Assembly: GCA_023451825.1 (NCBI GenBank)
Contig: JAEXYA010000014.1
Location: 1-64,000 of the forward strand
Reading direction: 5' to 3'
DNA: 64,000 nucleotides
Origin: Pseudomonadota bacterium
GTDB lineage: Bacteria; Pseudomonadota; Alphaproteobacteria; Rhizobiales; Xanthobacteraceae
Shown here one piece after another: positions 9,879-19,166 of the stretch (position 1 is its first letter; each line of letters begins with the position of its first letter). The translations under genes and the position numbers were made by a program. Below the pieces are notes generated by a model. It was given only the letters and a program-made list of their open reading frames with translations. It did no database searches and had not been told where the DNA came from.

Positions 9879-10718
9879 ATGATAAGTGTCTCGAGCAAAG
9901 CGACGGCACCGGCAGCGCTGTATTTCGGCGACGTGATGCATGCGCGGCTGAAGCCGATGGGCCATCGCTTCACTTACCGCGTCATGAGCCTGCTAATCGA
10001 CCTCGACCGGCTGGATGAAGCCGACGAGACGTCTCGCCTGTTCGGCGTCAATCGTGCCGCGCTCTATAGCTTCCACGAAAAGGATCACGGCGCGCGCGAT
10101 GGGTCGTCGTTGCGTGCCCATGCGCAGCGTTGCGCCGCGATCCACGATATCGATCTCACCGGAGGCCGCGTCGAACTGCTCTGCTATCCCCGCCTGCTCG
10201 GCTACACCTTCAATCCGCTCTCGGTCTATTACTGCCATCGCGCTGATGGCACGCTCGCTTTGATCATCTACGAAGTGCGCAACACCTTTGGTGACATCCA
10301 TTCCTACGTGCTGCCCGTGACGGCCGGCCAGCGCAGCGATGCCGGAATCCGGCAGGTGCAGGACAAGCTGTTCTATGTCTCCCCGTTCATCGAGACTGCG
10401 ATGCGCTATCACTTCCGCGTGTCGCCGCCGTCAGATGACGTGAAGCTGCGCATCCTGGAGACCGACGCCGAAGGCCCATTGCTGGCTGCAACCTTCCATG
10501 GCCGCCGTCAGCCGTTGACGTCGCGCGCCTTGCTGCGCTCGTTCTTCGGCCTGCCGCTCGTGACGCTGAAGATCATGGCGGCCATCCATTGGGAGGCGCT
10601 GCGGCTGTGGATCAAAGGTGCGCGACTGGTGCCTCGCCCGACAGCACCTGCAGCAAATACCGGCTTGGCGAGTGAACGAAGCCGCGCTTATATTTCCGCA
10701 AAGTCATCGGCACGCTGA
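9879..10718 (+). CDS. DUF1365 family protein
   Basis: 279-residue protein of unknown function that almost always sits between the FAD oxidoreductase and a CFA-type methyltransferase. The ATG at 9879 is 2 bases after the preceding stop, so the longer frame reading back to 9741 is not used. Family motifs visible are LYFGDVMHARLKPMGHRF near the N-terminus and the strongly conserved YPRLLGYTFNPLSVYYCH, followed by YEVRNTFGDIHSY. No signal peptide; one amphipathic or weakly hydrophobic region near the C-terminus. A role in preparing or holding unsaturated acyl chains for methylation is plausible from context only. Confidence 0.9.
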   Translation: MISVSSKATAPAALYFGDVMHARLKPMGHRFTYRVMSLLIDLDRLDEADETSRLFGVNRAALYSFHEKDHGARDGSSLRAHAQRCAAIHDIDLTGGRVELLCYPRLLGYTFNPLSVYYCHRADGTLALIIYEVRNTFGDIHSYVLPVTAGQRSDAGIRQVQDKLFYVSPFIETAMRYHFRVSPPSDDVKLRILETDAEGPLLAATFHGRRQPLTSRALLRSFFGLPLVTLKIMAAIHWEALRLWIKGARLVPRPTAPAANTGLASERSRAYISAKSSAR

Positions 10719-10756
10719 GCGTTCTCGCAACGCACAACGCAAAACCTCGACGGCGG

Positions 10757-12007
10757 ATGAGCATGTCTGATCTTACTTTCAACGCTCCCGAGAGCGTGAC
10801 CCCGGAGAACGCCAAGCGGCTACTGGCGGACCTACCGCGCATCGTCCGGATGGCGCTCGGTTTTGGCGCCCATCTCACCCGCGGCACGCTCGACGTGACG
10901 CTGCCGAACGGGCGCCGCTATCGGCTTGGCGGGCGCGAACCCGGCCCGGCCGCGGAAATGACGGTGCATAGCTACAAATTCGCGTCGCGCCTGATCAATG
11001 GCGGCGATATCGGCATCGCCGAGGCCTATCTGCATGGCGACTGGGACACGCCGGACCTGACCCAGTTCCTGTATCTGTTTTGCGTCAATCACGACCTGAT
11101 CCAGTCGATGCTCGGCAACAATCCGATGATGCGGCTGGTGCAGGTGGTCCGTCACTGGTTCAACCGCAACACCAAGCGTCAGGCGCGCAAGAACATCTTC
11201 GCCCATTACGACATCGGCAATCGGTTCTATTCGGCCTGGCTCGATCCGAGCATGACCTATTCCTCGGCCATCTTCGAAGACGGCACGCAGGATCTCACGG
11301 CCGCCCAGCACAACAAATATCGGCGGCTTGCCGAAGCCATTGAGCTCAAGCCGGGCCAGAAGGTTCTCGAGATCGGCTGCGGCTGGGGCGGTTTTGCCGA
11401 ATATGCCGCCAAGAATTACGACGTGCAGGTCGTGGGCCTCACCATCAGCACCGAGCAGCGCGATTACGCACGCAAGCGCATCCAGGAAGCCGGTCTTGCC
11501 GACAGAGTCGAGATTCGTTTTCAGGACTATCGCGACGAGCGCGGCGTCTATGATCGGATTGCCTCAATCGAGATGATCGAGGCGGTCGGCGAACAGTTCT
11601 GGCCGCGCTATTTCTCACAGATCCGCGATCGCCTGCTGCCGGGTGGCCTCGCCGGCATCCAGGCCATCACGATCCAGGACAAGTTTTTCCAGGGCTATCG
11701 CAGCGAGGTCGATTTCATCCAACGCTACGTCTTTCCCGGCGGCATGCTGCCCTCGCCCGAGATCCTGAAATCCTTGGGCGAGCGCTTCAGCGTGCCTGTC
11801 ATCCGGGAGCGTATTTTCGGGCTTGATTATGCCACCACGCTGGCGATGTGGAGAGATAATTTCCGCGCCGCCTGGCCGAGCCTGACGCCGCTCGGATTCG
11901 ACGATCGCTTCCGCCGTTTGTGGGAGTATTACCTGGCTTATTGCGAGGCTGGTTTCTTGTCAGGGAATATCGACGTCCGGCAGGTCGTGTTCGCAAAAGC
12001 GAAATGA
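10757..12007 (+). CDS. cfa: CFA synthase-family SAM-dependent methyltransferase
   Basis: 416-residue member of the cyclopropane-fatty-acyl-phospholipid synthase family. The SAM site VLEIGCGWGGFAEYAA lies at residues 203-218, preceded by the substrate segment HYDIGNRFYSAWLDPSMTYS. Two positions differ from E. coli CFA synthase: the catalytic-site cysteine of the YSCAY motif is Ser170 (YSSAIF), and the His after the conserved Glu is Ala276 (MIEAVG). That fits the alphaproteobacterial subgroup co-encoded with DUF1365 and leaves open whether the product is a cyclopropane, a methyl-branched or a furan-precursor fatty acid. It lies 38 bases after DUF1365 and is surely in the same operon. Confidence 0.9.
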   Translation: MSMSDLTFNAPESVTPENAKRLLADLPRIVRMALGFGAHLTRGTLDVTLPNGRRYRLGGREPGPAAEMTVHSYKFASRLINGGDIGIAEAYLHGDWDTPDLTQFLYLFCVNHDLIQSMLGNNPMMRLVQVVRHWFNRNTKRQARKNIFAHYDIGNRFYSAWLDPSMTYSSAIFEDGTQDLTAAQHNKYRRLAEAIELKPGQKVLEIGCGWGGFAEYAAKNYDVQVVGLTISTEQRDYARKRIQEAGLADRVEIRFQDYRDERGVYDRIASIEMIEAVGEQFWPRYFSQIRDRLLPGGLAGIQAITIQDKFFQGYRSEVDFIQRYVFPGGMLPSPEILKSLGERFSVPVIRERIFGLDYATTLAMWRDNFRAAWPSLTPLGFDDRFRRLWEYYLAYCEAGFLSGNIDVRQVVFAKAK

Positions 12008-12115
12008 GGCGTCCATCCGAGATCGCCCGGTTCTGCCCGTGCTTCTCTTGTATGGCCCCGCTGCGTTCACTAGGTTGAACCCAGCATCGTCACCCCGTTC
12101 GAGAATTGCAGGCTC

Positions 12116-13162
12116 ATGATTTTCAACAAAGACGTCGTCGAGGCCATCGGCAACACGCCCCTGATCAAGCTCAAGCGCGCCTCCGAACTCACCGGCTGCA
12201 CCATTCTCGGCAAGGCGGAATTCATGAATCCCGGCCAGTCGGTGAAAGACCGCGCCGGCAAATGGATGATCCTCGAAGCCGAAAAGCGCGGCGAGTTGAA
12301 GCCCGGTGGACTGGTCGTGGAGTCCACGGCTGGCAATACCGGCATCGGGCTTGCCGTCGTGGCGAGTGCGCGTGGCTATCGCACCATCATCGTGATCCCT
12401 GACTCCCAGAGCCAGGAGAAGAAGGACATGCTGAAGCTCGCCGGTGCCGAACTGATCGAAGTGCCTGTCGTTCCGTTTTCGAATCCGAACCAGTTTCAGC
12501 ATGTCGGCAAGCGACTGGCTGATCAGCTGCGCAAGACCGAACCGAACGGCGTGCTGTTCGGCGATCAATGGAACAATCTCGACAATCCCAAGGCACATTA
12601 CGAGTCGTCCGGTCCCGAGATCTGGCAGCAGACCGACGGCAAGATCGACGGTTTCATCTGCGCCGTCGGCAGCGGCGGCACGCTGGCTGGCACCAGCACC
12701 TATCTGAAGGAAAAGAACAAGAGCGTCGTGATCGGGTGCGCGGATCCGCATGGCGCTGCGATGTACAGCTATTTCAGGACGGGCGAAGCCAAGGCGTCCG
12801 AGGGCGGATCGATCACCGAGGGCATCGGGCTTGGCCGCATCACGCCGATTGCACAGCAGGCCAAGAAGACCGTCGATCATGCCTATCTGATCTCGGACGA
12901 GGAAGCCGTGCAGCAGATCTACGAGCTTGCCGAGCATGAAGGCCTCTGCGTCGGCGGCTCCAGCGGCGTCAACATCGCCGGCGCCATCCGCCTTGCCAAG
13001 GAGCTTGGACCGGGCAAGACGATCGTCACGATCCTTTGCGATAGCGGCGGGCGCTATCAGTCAAAACTGTTCAACCCGGATTTCATGCGCAGCAAGAACC
13101 TGCCGGTGCCGGCATGGCTGGAGCGCAAGAGCGATATAACCGTGCCGTTCGAGAAGGTTTAG
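12116..13162 (+). CDS. cysK: Cysteine synthase A (O-acetylserine sulfhydrylase)
   Basis: PLP enzyme making cysteine from O-acetylserine and sulfide in the cytoplasm. Lys44 in the NPGQSVKDRAG motif is the expected Schiff-base lysine; the substrate loop STAGNTGIG, the phosphate-binding glycine-rich loop GSGGTLAG and the late SGGRYQSKLF segment are all intact. At 348 residues it is longer than E. coli CysK and matches the longer alphaproteobacterial type. It stands alone, 108 bases after the lipid operon, and converges on the aap operon across a palindromic repeat. No riboswitch or CysB-type site is recognisable upstream. Confidence 0.95.
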   Translation: MIFNKDVVEAIGNTPLIKLKRASELTGCTILGKAEFMNPGQSVKDRAGKWMILEAEKRGELKPGGLVVESTAGNTGIGLAVVASARGYRTIIVIPDSQSQEKKDMLKLAGAELIEVPVVPFSNPNQFQHVGKRLADQLRKTEPNGVLFGDQWNNLDNPKAHYESSGPEIWQQTDGKIDGFICAVGSGGTLAGTSTYLKEKNKSVVIGCADPHGAAMYSYFRTGEAKASEGGSITEGIGLGRITPIAQQAKKTVDHAYLISDEEAVQQIYELAEHEGLCVGGSSGVNIAGAIRLAKELGPGKTIVTILCDSGGRYQSKLFNPDFMRSKNLPVPAWLERKSDITVPFEKV

Positions 13163-13175
13163 CCACCTACTCCGC

Positions 13176-13288
13176 CCTCATGGTGAGGAGCGCGTTACTT
13201 GGCGCGCGTCTCGAACCATGGCCGCAGGCGCCGGAGCCCGGCCAACTCGTGGTGCGAGACGGCGCTGCGCGCCTCCTCACCATGAGGG
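13176..13288. repeat. Palindromic intergenic repeat, copy 1
   Basis: About 113 bases with near-symmetric arms: CCTCATGGTGAGGAGCGC at the left end and GCGCGCCTCCTCACCATGAG at the right, with an inner pair GTCTCGAACCATG / CGTGGTGCGAGAC, so it can fold as a long branched hairpin. It fills the gap between the convergent genes cysK and aapP. A diverged copy with the same ends occurs at 20203-20303. It resembles the dispersed palindromic elements of Bradyrhizobium and Rhodopseudomonas and may act as a two-way transcription end. Confidence 0.8.
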
Positions 13289-13296
13289 TCAGAGTG

Positions 13297-14040
13297 TCAC
13301 CGCAAGATCTGCCCCAGAAACAGCTTCGTCCGCTCGTGCTTCGGGGAATCGAAAAACGCCTCGGGCTTGTTCACCTCGATGATCTGCCCGGAATCCATGA
13401 ACACGATGCGATCCGCCACCTGACGCGCAAAGCCCATTTCGTGCGTCACCACCAGCATGGTCATGCCGTCATCCGCGAGCCCGACCATGGTGTCGAGCAC
13501 CTCTTTCACCATCTCGGGATCAAGTGCCGACGTCGGCTCGTCGAACAGCATCACTTTCGGCTGCATCGTCAGCGCGCGTGCGATCGCCACGCGTTGCTGC
13601 TGGCCGCCGGACAGCTGGCTGGGATAGGCATGCGCCTTGTCCGGAATGCGCACGCGTTCGAGATATTTCATCGCTGCAGCTTCGGCGTCCTTCTTCGGCA
13701 TATGCCGCACGAAGATCGGCGCCAGCGTGCAGTTTTCCAGCACGGTCAAATGCGGAAACAGATTGAAGCTCTGGAACACCATGCCGACATCACGGCGGAT
13801 GTCATCGACGCGCCGCAGATTGGGGCCGAGCTCGGTGCCATCGACGATGATGCGACCTTCCTGAAACTCCTCGAGCGCATTGATGCAGCGGATCAGCGTC
13901 GATTTTCCGGAGCCTGAAGGCCCGCAGATCACGATGCGTTCGCCCGCGCCGACAGCGAGATCGATATCGCGCAGCACGTGAAATTCGCCGAACCATTTGT
14001 TCAGCCCCTTGATCCCCACAATCGGATTTGCGCTGACCAT
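13297..14040 (-). CDS. aapP: General L-amino-acid ABC transporter, ATPase
   Basis: 247-residue ATPase of the polar amino-acid uptake family. Walker A GPSGSGKS is at residues 40-47, the signature LSGGQQQRVAIARAL and Walker B VMLFDEPTSALDPE follow. ATG 14040 is chosen because everything further upstream in the frame lies inside aapM and is not homologous. It is the last gene of the aapJQMP operon, 5 bases after aapM, and works with AapQ/AapM at the inner membrane to import a broad range of L-amino acids delivered by AapJ. Confidence 0.96.
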   Translation of the reverse strand: MVSANPIVGIKGLNKWFGEFHVLRDIDLAVGAGERIVICGPSGSGKSTLIRCINALEEFQEGRIIVDGTELGPNLRRVDDIRRDVGMVFQSFNLFPHLTVLENCTLAPIFVRHMPKKDAEAAAMKYLERVRIPDKAHAYPSQLSGGQQQRVAIARALTMQPKVMLFDEPTSALDPEMVKEVLDTMVGLADDGMTMLVVTHEMGFARQVADRIVFMDSGQIIEVNKPEAFFDSPKHERTKLFLGQILR

Positions 14041-14045
14041 TGATC

Positions 14046-15182
14046 TCAACTCCGTCGATGCGCGTTGAGCCGATGCTCGACGAACAGCGAATAGCGCGAC
14101 ATGCCGAAGCACAGCACGAAATAAATGATGCCGGTAAAGGCGAATCCGGTGAACAGCGTCGATGGCGATGACCATGCGGGATCGGCAAACGCCGCGCGCA
14201 GCTGGCCGAGCAGGTCGAACAGCGCCACGATCGACACCAGCGACGTATCCTTCAGCAGCGCGATGAAACTGTTGACGAGCCCGGGAATGACATGGCGCAG
14301 CGCCTGCGGCAGCACCACCAGCCGCGTCGTCTTCCACCAGGACAGGCCGAGCGCACTCGCCGCCTCCGCCTGCCCTCGCGGGATCGCATTCAATCCGCCG
14401 CGGATCACTTCCGCATTATAGGCGCCGGCAAAAAGCGCCACGCCGATCAGCACGCGCACCAGTGCATCGACGGTGAAATTGCCGGGCAGGAAGAGCGGCA
14501 GCATATAGGTGGCAAAGAACAGCACTGTGATGAGCGGCACGCCGCGCCAGAATTCGATGAAGGCGATGGAGCCGTAACGGATCAGCGGAATGCTCGACCG
14601 CCGCCCCAGCGCCAGCGCGATGCCGATGGGCATGGAGGCGACGATGCCGGTGATGGCCACGACCAGCGTCACCAGCATGCCGCCCCACAGCCGCGTCGGC
14701 ACGACGCCCAAGCCCCCAAAGCCGCCATGCAGCAGGAAGACCGCGAGGCAAGGAAACACGAAGAAGAATAGCGCCGCGTTGATGGCCTTTGCCGGCACCC
14801 GCGGGATCAGCAGCGGCACCAGCAGCAGGATGCCGATCGCAAAGGTCAGATCGACACGCCAGCGCTCGCGCTCCGGATAGAAGCCATAGATGAATTGCGA
14901 AAACTTCGCCTGGATGAACGGCCAGCACGCGCCGACGGGTCGGCCCACGCTTTCGGGCAGGCAGGCATTGCGATCGCTGCCCTGCCACACCGCATCGACC
15001 AGCAGGAATTTGACCGTCGGGACAATCATGAACCAGAGCAGCAGAATACAGGCGACGGTGAGCAGGATATTGGTCGGCGAATTCAGCAGCCGGGTGCGCA
15101 GGAATCCCCACACGCCCGTGGTCTGTACCGGCGCCGTGCGTGGCACGATCATCGTCTTGGCGACATAGGCGGTCTCGCTCAT
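14046..15182 (-). CDS. aapM: General L-amino-acid ABC transporter, permease AapM
   Basis: 378-residue inner-membrane permease. It has an N-terminal hydrophobic block, a periplasmic insertion with cysteines (NACLPESVGRPVGACWPF) typical of AapM/BztC, and the C-terminal BPD_transp_1 domain with the EAA loop (GQAEAASALGLSWWKTTRLV) that contacts AapP. The ATG overlaps the aapQ stop by 4 bases (ATGA). Length and cysteine insertion distinguish it from simple HisM-type permeases. Confidence 0.95.
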   Translation of the reverse strand: MSETAYVAKTMIVPRTAPVQTTGVWGFLRTRLLNSPTNILLTVACILLLWFMIVPTVKFLLVDAVWQGSDRNACLPESVGRPVGACWPFIQAKFSQFIYGFYPERERWRVDLTFAIGILLLVPLLIPRVPAKAINAALFFFVFPCLAVFLLHGGFGGLGVVPTRLWGGMLVTLVVAITGIVASMPIGIALALGRRSSIPLIRYGSIAFIEFWRGVPLITVLFFATYMLPLFLPGNFTVDALVRVLIGVALFAGAYNAEVIRGGLNAIPRGQAEAASALGLSWWKTTRLVVLPQALRHVIPGLVNSFIALLKDTSLVSIVALFDLLGQLRAAFADPAWSSPSTLFTGFAFTGIIYFVLCFGMSRYSLFVEHRLNAHRRS

Positions 15183-16381
15183 GCGCCCATGCTCCGCGAG
15201 GTCCGCCAGCCATAAAGGCTCATCAGCGCGCTCGTGATCAGCGAGATGACGAGATAGATCGCCATGGTGATGGCGACGATCTCGATCGCCTGCCCGGTCT
15301 GGCTCAGCGCCGTGCCGGCAAAGACCGAGACGAGATCGGGATAGCCGATCGCGACCGCCAGCGAGGAATTCTTGGTGAGATTGAGATACTGATTGGTCAG
15401 CGGCGGCAGGATCACGCGCATGGCCTGCGGCACCACGATCAGCCGCAACACCTCGCTGCGCGACAGGCCCAGCGATGCGCCCGCCTCGGTCTGTCCTTTA
15501 TTCACCGATTGCACGCCGGCTCGCACGATCTCTGCGATGAAAGCAGCAGAGTAGGTCGAGAGCGCAATCGCAAGTGCGGCGAATTCCGGCACGATGCGCA
15601 TCCCGCCGATGAAATTGAAACCGCGCAACACCGGATATTCCAGTTTCCAAGGCGCGCCGAAGATGAAAACCGACAGCACCGGAAGCCCGATCAATGCCGC
15701 GACCACGATTGGCCAGATCACCATCTGCCGGCCGGTCGCAAACAGCACCCGCTGCGCAATCGCGCGCAGCGCGACCACGAGCAACAGCGCAACGCCGATC
15801 GCAATGACGAACGGCGCCACCGCCTCGGTGCCGATCGGCTTCGGCATGGCGAAGCCGCGATTGCTGAGGAACAGGCTGTCGAACAGATTGACGCTTGCGC
15901 GTGGCTGCGGCAGCGCCGCCAGCACCGCGAGATACCAGAACAGGATCTGGAACAGCAGCGGCAGATTGCGGATCAGTTCTACATAGGCGCCCGCGATCCG
16001 CGACAGCAGCCAGTTCGGCGACAGCCGCCCGAGCCCGACCATGAAACCGATGATGGTGGCGAAAACGATGCCGACCAGCGAGACCACCAGCGTGTTGGTC
16101 AGGCCGACCAACAGCACGCGAAAATAGGTGTCCGACTCCGAATACGGGATCAGCGTCTGGCTGACGCCGAAGCCGGCCGTGCTCCAGAGAAATCCGAATC
16201 CGGAGGCGATCTTCTGCGTCGCCAGATTGTCCCGCGCATTGTCGATGATTTCATGCGCGACCCAGGCCAGCACGACCACGAGCACAACCTGCAGCGCAAA
16301 GCCGGGCCACCCCGCCTGCCCGCCCAGCGCGCGACGCAGTTTCGCGCCGAGCTGCAATGGCGGTCGTCTGGCGTCTGTCAT
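15179..16381 (-). CDS. aapQ: General L-amino-acid ABC transporter, permease AapQ
   Basis: 400-residue inner-membrane permease paired with AapM. It shows a first helix (FALQVVLVVVLAWVAHEII), the large periplasmic insertion of AapQ/BztB proteins, and the EAA loop GQTEAGASLGLSRSEVLRLI. It starts 18 bases after the aapJ stop and overlaps aapM by 4 bases, so translation is coupled. It has no other realistic assignment. Confidence 0.95.
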   Translation of the reverse strand: MTDARRPPLQLGAKLRRALGGQAGWPGFALQVVLVVVLAWVAHEIIDNARDNLATQKIASGFGFLWSTAGFGVSQTLIPYSESDTYFRVLLVGLTNTLVVSLVGIVFATIIGFMVGLGRLSPNWLLSRIAGAYVELIRNLPLLFQILFWYLAVLAALPQPRASVNLFDSLFLSNRGFAMPKPIGTEAVAPFVIAIGVALLLVVALRAIAQRVLFATGRQMVIWPIVVAALIGLPVLSVFIFGAPWKLEYPVLRGFNFIGGMRIVPEFAALAIALSTYSAAFIAEIVRAGVQSVNKGQTEAGASLGLSRSEVLRLIVVPQAMRVILPPLTNQYLNLTKNSSLAVAIGYPDLVSVFAGTALSQTGQAIEIVAITMAIYLVISLITSALMSLYGWRTSRSMGA

Positions 16382-16399
16382 CGAACCCCGCTGCGTCGC

Positions 16400-17416
16400 T
16401 TAGCGGATCGGCGGCGCAAACATGATGCCGCCCTTATTCCAGAGCTGGTTCAGGCCGCGCGCGATGCCGAGCTTCGAGCCCGGCCCCACATTGCGGTCGA
16501 AGCTTTCGCCGTAATTCCCGGTGGCCTTGATGATGCGTTGGAACCAGTCCTTGGTGAGCCCCAGCGTTTCGCCGAGACTCCCATCGGTGCCGAAGATGCG
16601 CTTCAGCTCGGGCTTGTCGGATTTCGCCTGCTCATCGACATTCTTCTGGGTGATGCCGAGCTCTTCCGCATTGACCTGTGCGAACAGCGTCCAGCGCACC
16701 ACGTCGAGCCACTGGTCGTCGCCATGGCGCACCAGCGGACCCAGCGGCTCCTTCGAGATCACCTGCGGCAGCACTTCGTGCTCGGCCGGCGTGGTCAGCT
16801 TCAGCCGCTCCGCATAGAGCTGCGAGATGTCGGCCGTAAACGCGTCGCAACGTCCGGACTCATAGGCCTTCACCACTTCGTCGGCGGTCGAGAACGCGAC
16901 CACCTCATATTTCATGTTGTTGCCCTTGAAGAAGTCCGCGAGGTTCTGCTCGTTGGTGGTGCCGGTCTGCAGGCAGACCGATGCGCCCGCGAGTTCGAGC
17001 GCCGAATTCACCTTCAGCGATTTGCGGACCATAAAGCCCTGGCCATCGTAATAATTGATGCCGGCAAAGTTCACGCCCAGCGATGTATCGCGCGACAGCG
17101 TCCATGTGGTGTTGCGGGACAGCACATCGATTTCGCCTGACTGCAGCGCCGTGAAGCGATCCTTGGCCGACAGCGGCACATATTTGACCTTGGTGGCATC
17201 GTTGAAGATGGCCGCCGCGATGCCGCGGCAAAGATCGACGTCGAGACCCGCCCAGTTGCCGCGATCGTCCGGCGCCGAAAAGCCCGGCAGGCCCTGGGTG
17301 ACCCCGCAGGACAGCACGCCGCGGTCCTTCACGGTTTTCAGTGTTTGCGCCGACGCACCCTGCACCGACCATCCGGCTGCAATTGCGAGGGTGAGCATCA
17401 AGGTCGCGGATTTCAT
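16400..17416 (-). CDS. aapJ: General L-amino-acid ABC transporter, periplasmic binding protein
   Basis: 338-residue periplasmic binding protein. ATG 17416 is chosen because it has an AGGAAAGG ribosome site just upstream and opens a clean signal peptide (MKSATLMLTLAIAAGWSVQG, cleaved after ASA). The mature start LKTVKDRGVLSCGVTQGLPG and the segment DVDLCRGIAAAIFNDATKV are characteristic of AapJ/BztA. It is the first gene of the operon; the promoter should lie in the 17417-17717 gap it shares with metC. Confidence 0.95.
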   Translation of the reverse strand: MKSATLMLTLAIAAGWSVQGASAQTLKTVKDRGVLSCGVTQGLPGFSAPDDRGNWAGLDVDLCRGIAAAIFNDATKVKYVPLSAKDRFTALQSGEIDVLSRNTTWTLSRDTSLGVNFAGINYYDGQGFMVRKSLKVNSALELAGASVCLQTGTTNEQNLADFFKGNNMKYEVVAFSTADEVVKAYESGRCDAFTADISQLYAERLKLTTPAEHEVLPQVISKEPLGPLVRHGDDQWLDVVRWTLFAQVNAEELGITQKNVDEQAKSDKPELKRIFGTDGSLGETLGLTKDWFQRIIKATGNYGESFDRNVGPGSKLGIARGLNQLWNKGGIMFAPPIR

Positions 17417-17717
17417 GGAAGAGCCTTTCCTGAGGCGTCGGAGCTTGCCGGGCGGCAAGAAACATAAAGGCGCACAGCAACGTACAAAGAACTGAATGCC
17501 GAACCGTTCGATCAGTTCCATAACTGTCAACGGTCCCGTCGAAAAGCCTGACCGCGCGAGCTGAGACCTAATCCAGATAGGCGAGTCGAGCCTCGCGGTC
17601 ACCCCTGCGGCCTGCAAGCGCGGAGGAACTGCCAGTCCGGTCAAGGGGTTGACGCGGAACCGACCGTATCGGCTTAGTGGCGCTGCGGCAAAACACCAGA
17701 CCAGCAGGCGCTTCTTC
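17417..17717. promoter_or_regulatory. Divergent promoter region aapJ / metC
   Basis: About 300 bases without a gene. A perfect TTGACA -35-like hexamer for the aap direction lies on the minus strand at 17525-17530 but has only a poor -10 partner. For metC, TTGACG at 17648-17653 is followed 17 bases later by GCTTAG, also weak. A small palindrome GAACCGTTC sits near 17503-17511. I looked for SAM-II or S-box riboswitch features before metC and found none. Confidence 0.35.
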
Positions 17718-18911
17718 ATGGCTTCATCCGACAATCACGGCACCACCTCGCTCGATACCGATACGGTGATCGTCACCGCCGGCCGCGACACCGCCGGCCA
17801 ATGGGGTTTTGTGAATCCGCCGACCGTGCGCGGCTCCACGGTGCTGTATCCGACCGCCGATGATCTTCACGCCCATCGCGGCGAATACCAATATGGCCGT
17901 CACGGCACGCCGACCACCAAGGCGCTGCAACAGGCGCTGATGGCGCTGGAAGGTCCGCGCTGCGCCGGTGTCGGCCTGGTGCCATCCGGCCTTGCCGCGA
18001 TCTCGACCACGTTGCTATCCGTGCTGAAAGCCGGCGACCATCTGCTCGTCTCCGACAGCGCCTATCGCCCGACCCGCAATTTCTGCAACGGCATGCTGGC
18101 GCGTTACGGCATCGAGACCACCTATTTCGATCCGCTGATCGGCGCCGGCATCGAAGCGCTGATCAAGCCCAACACGCGCGCCGTGATGGTCGAGGCGCCC
18201 GGTTCGCAATCCTTCGAAATGCCAGACGTGCCCGTCATTGCCGGCATCGCGCACAAGCATGGCGCGCTGGTGATCGACGACAACACCTGGGCGACGCCGC
18301 TCTATCATCGCTCGCTCGAGCAAGGCGTCGATATCAGCATACAGGCGGCGACAAAATATATCGGCGGTCATTCCGACATCATGTTCGGCACCATCTCGGC
18401 CAATGAGAGCGCATGGCCGCAGATCAGCGAGGGCATCAAGCTGCTCGGCACCTGCGCCGGGCCGGACGACGTTTTCCTTGCGCTGCGCGGCTTGCGCACC
18501 ATGTCGGTGCGCCTCGCCCATCACCAGCGCGCGGGCATCGAGATGGCGCAGTGGCTCAAGGCCCGTCCGGAAGTGCTGAAGGTGTTGCACCCTGCGCTGC
18601 CCGACGATCCCGGCCACGCCATCTGGAAGCGCGATTTCACCGGCGCATCGGGCCTGTTCAGCATCGTGCTGAAACCCGTGTCGCAGACGGCTGTCGATGC
18701 CTTGCTCGACACAGTCAAACTATTCGGCATGGGCTATTCCTGGGGCGGCTTCGAGAGCCTGATCATCCCGTTCGATTGCTGCGAGTATCGTACGGCGACC
18801 ACATGGGCGCCGGGCGGCCCGACGCTGCGCCTGCATATCGGCCTCGAAAGCCTCGACGATCTCAAGGCCGATCTCGAGCGCGGCTTCTCGGCACTGAAGG
18901 CTGCCAGCTAG
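17718..18911 (+). CDS. metC: Cystathionine beta-lyase (Cys/Met metabolism PLP enzyme)
   Basis: 397-residue gamma-family PLP enzyme that cleaves cystathionine to homocysteine, pyruvate and ammonia. Lys213 in AATKYIGGHSD is the cofactor lysine; YGRHGTPT (59-66), VPSGLAAIS and the aspartate in VIDDNTWATP are the usual PLP-site elements. The WGGFESL motif near the C-terminus favours MetC over MetB or MetZ. ATG 17718 is preferred over the frame start at 17649 because the extra residues are not family-like. It is transcribed away from the aap operon and ends in a hairpin at 18921-18952. Confidence 0.93.
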   Translation: MASSDNHGTTSLDTDTVIVTAGRDTAGQWGFVNPPTVRGSTVLYPTADDLHAHRGEYQYGRHGTPTTKALQQALMALEGPRCAGVGLVPSGLAAISTTLLSVLKAGDHLLVSDSAYRPTRNFCNGMLARYGIETTYFDPLIGAGIEALIKPNTRAVMVEAPGSQSFEMPDVPVIAGIAHKHGALVIDDNTWATPLYHRSLEQGVDISIQAATKYIGGHSDIMFGTISANESAWPQISEGIKLLGTCAGPDDVFLALRGLRTMSVRLAHHQRAGIEMAQWLKARPEVLKVLHPALPDDPGHAIWKRDFTGASGLFSIVLKPVSQTAVDALLDTVKLFGMGYSWGGFESLIIPFDCCEYRTATTWAPGGPTLRLHIGLESLDDLKADLERGFSALKAAS

Positions 18912-18920
18912 CCGCAAACT

Positions 18921-18952
18921 TCGGGTGGGCACAGCGTCGCGCGCCCACCCGA
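18921..18952 (+). terminator. Hairpin after metC
   Basis: Perfect 10-bp stem TCGGGTGGGC / GCCCACCCGA with a 12-base loop, starting 10 bases after the metC stop. There is no U-run, so intrinsic termination is likely but not certain. Confidence 0.55.
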
Positions 18953-19166
18953 CGACCATCACCACGTCAACCAAGCACGCGCAGGACCGGCGTTAACGCT
19001 CTGAAACATCCTCAGATCGTTAAATTCACCAACAAAGCAAGATGCTCGTCTGCAACCAATGTATCGGTCGTGCGTCATCGCTGGGATTGCTAGATTGTTG
19101 CCTGGATCGATAGGACCTAAGCCAAAAGGGCCGATCGACTTTATTGCAAGGCCTTGCTCCCCCGCC

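Noticed and set aside
15140..17140. Long plus-strand frame of 666 codons
   Set aside because: It is the antisense shadow of aapM, aapQ and aapJ, with His/Arg/Gln-rich composition typical of reverse frames in GC-rich DNA and no family motif.
17417..17717. SAM-II or other riboswitch before metC
   Set aside because: No conserved riboswitch core could be matched by eye; only weak promoter-like boxes are visible.
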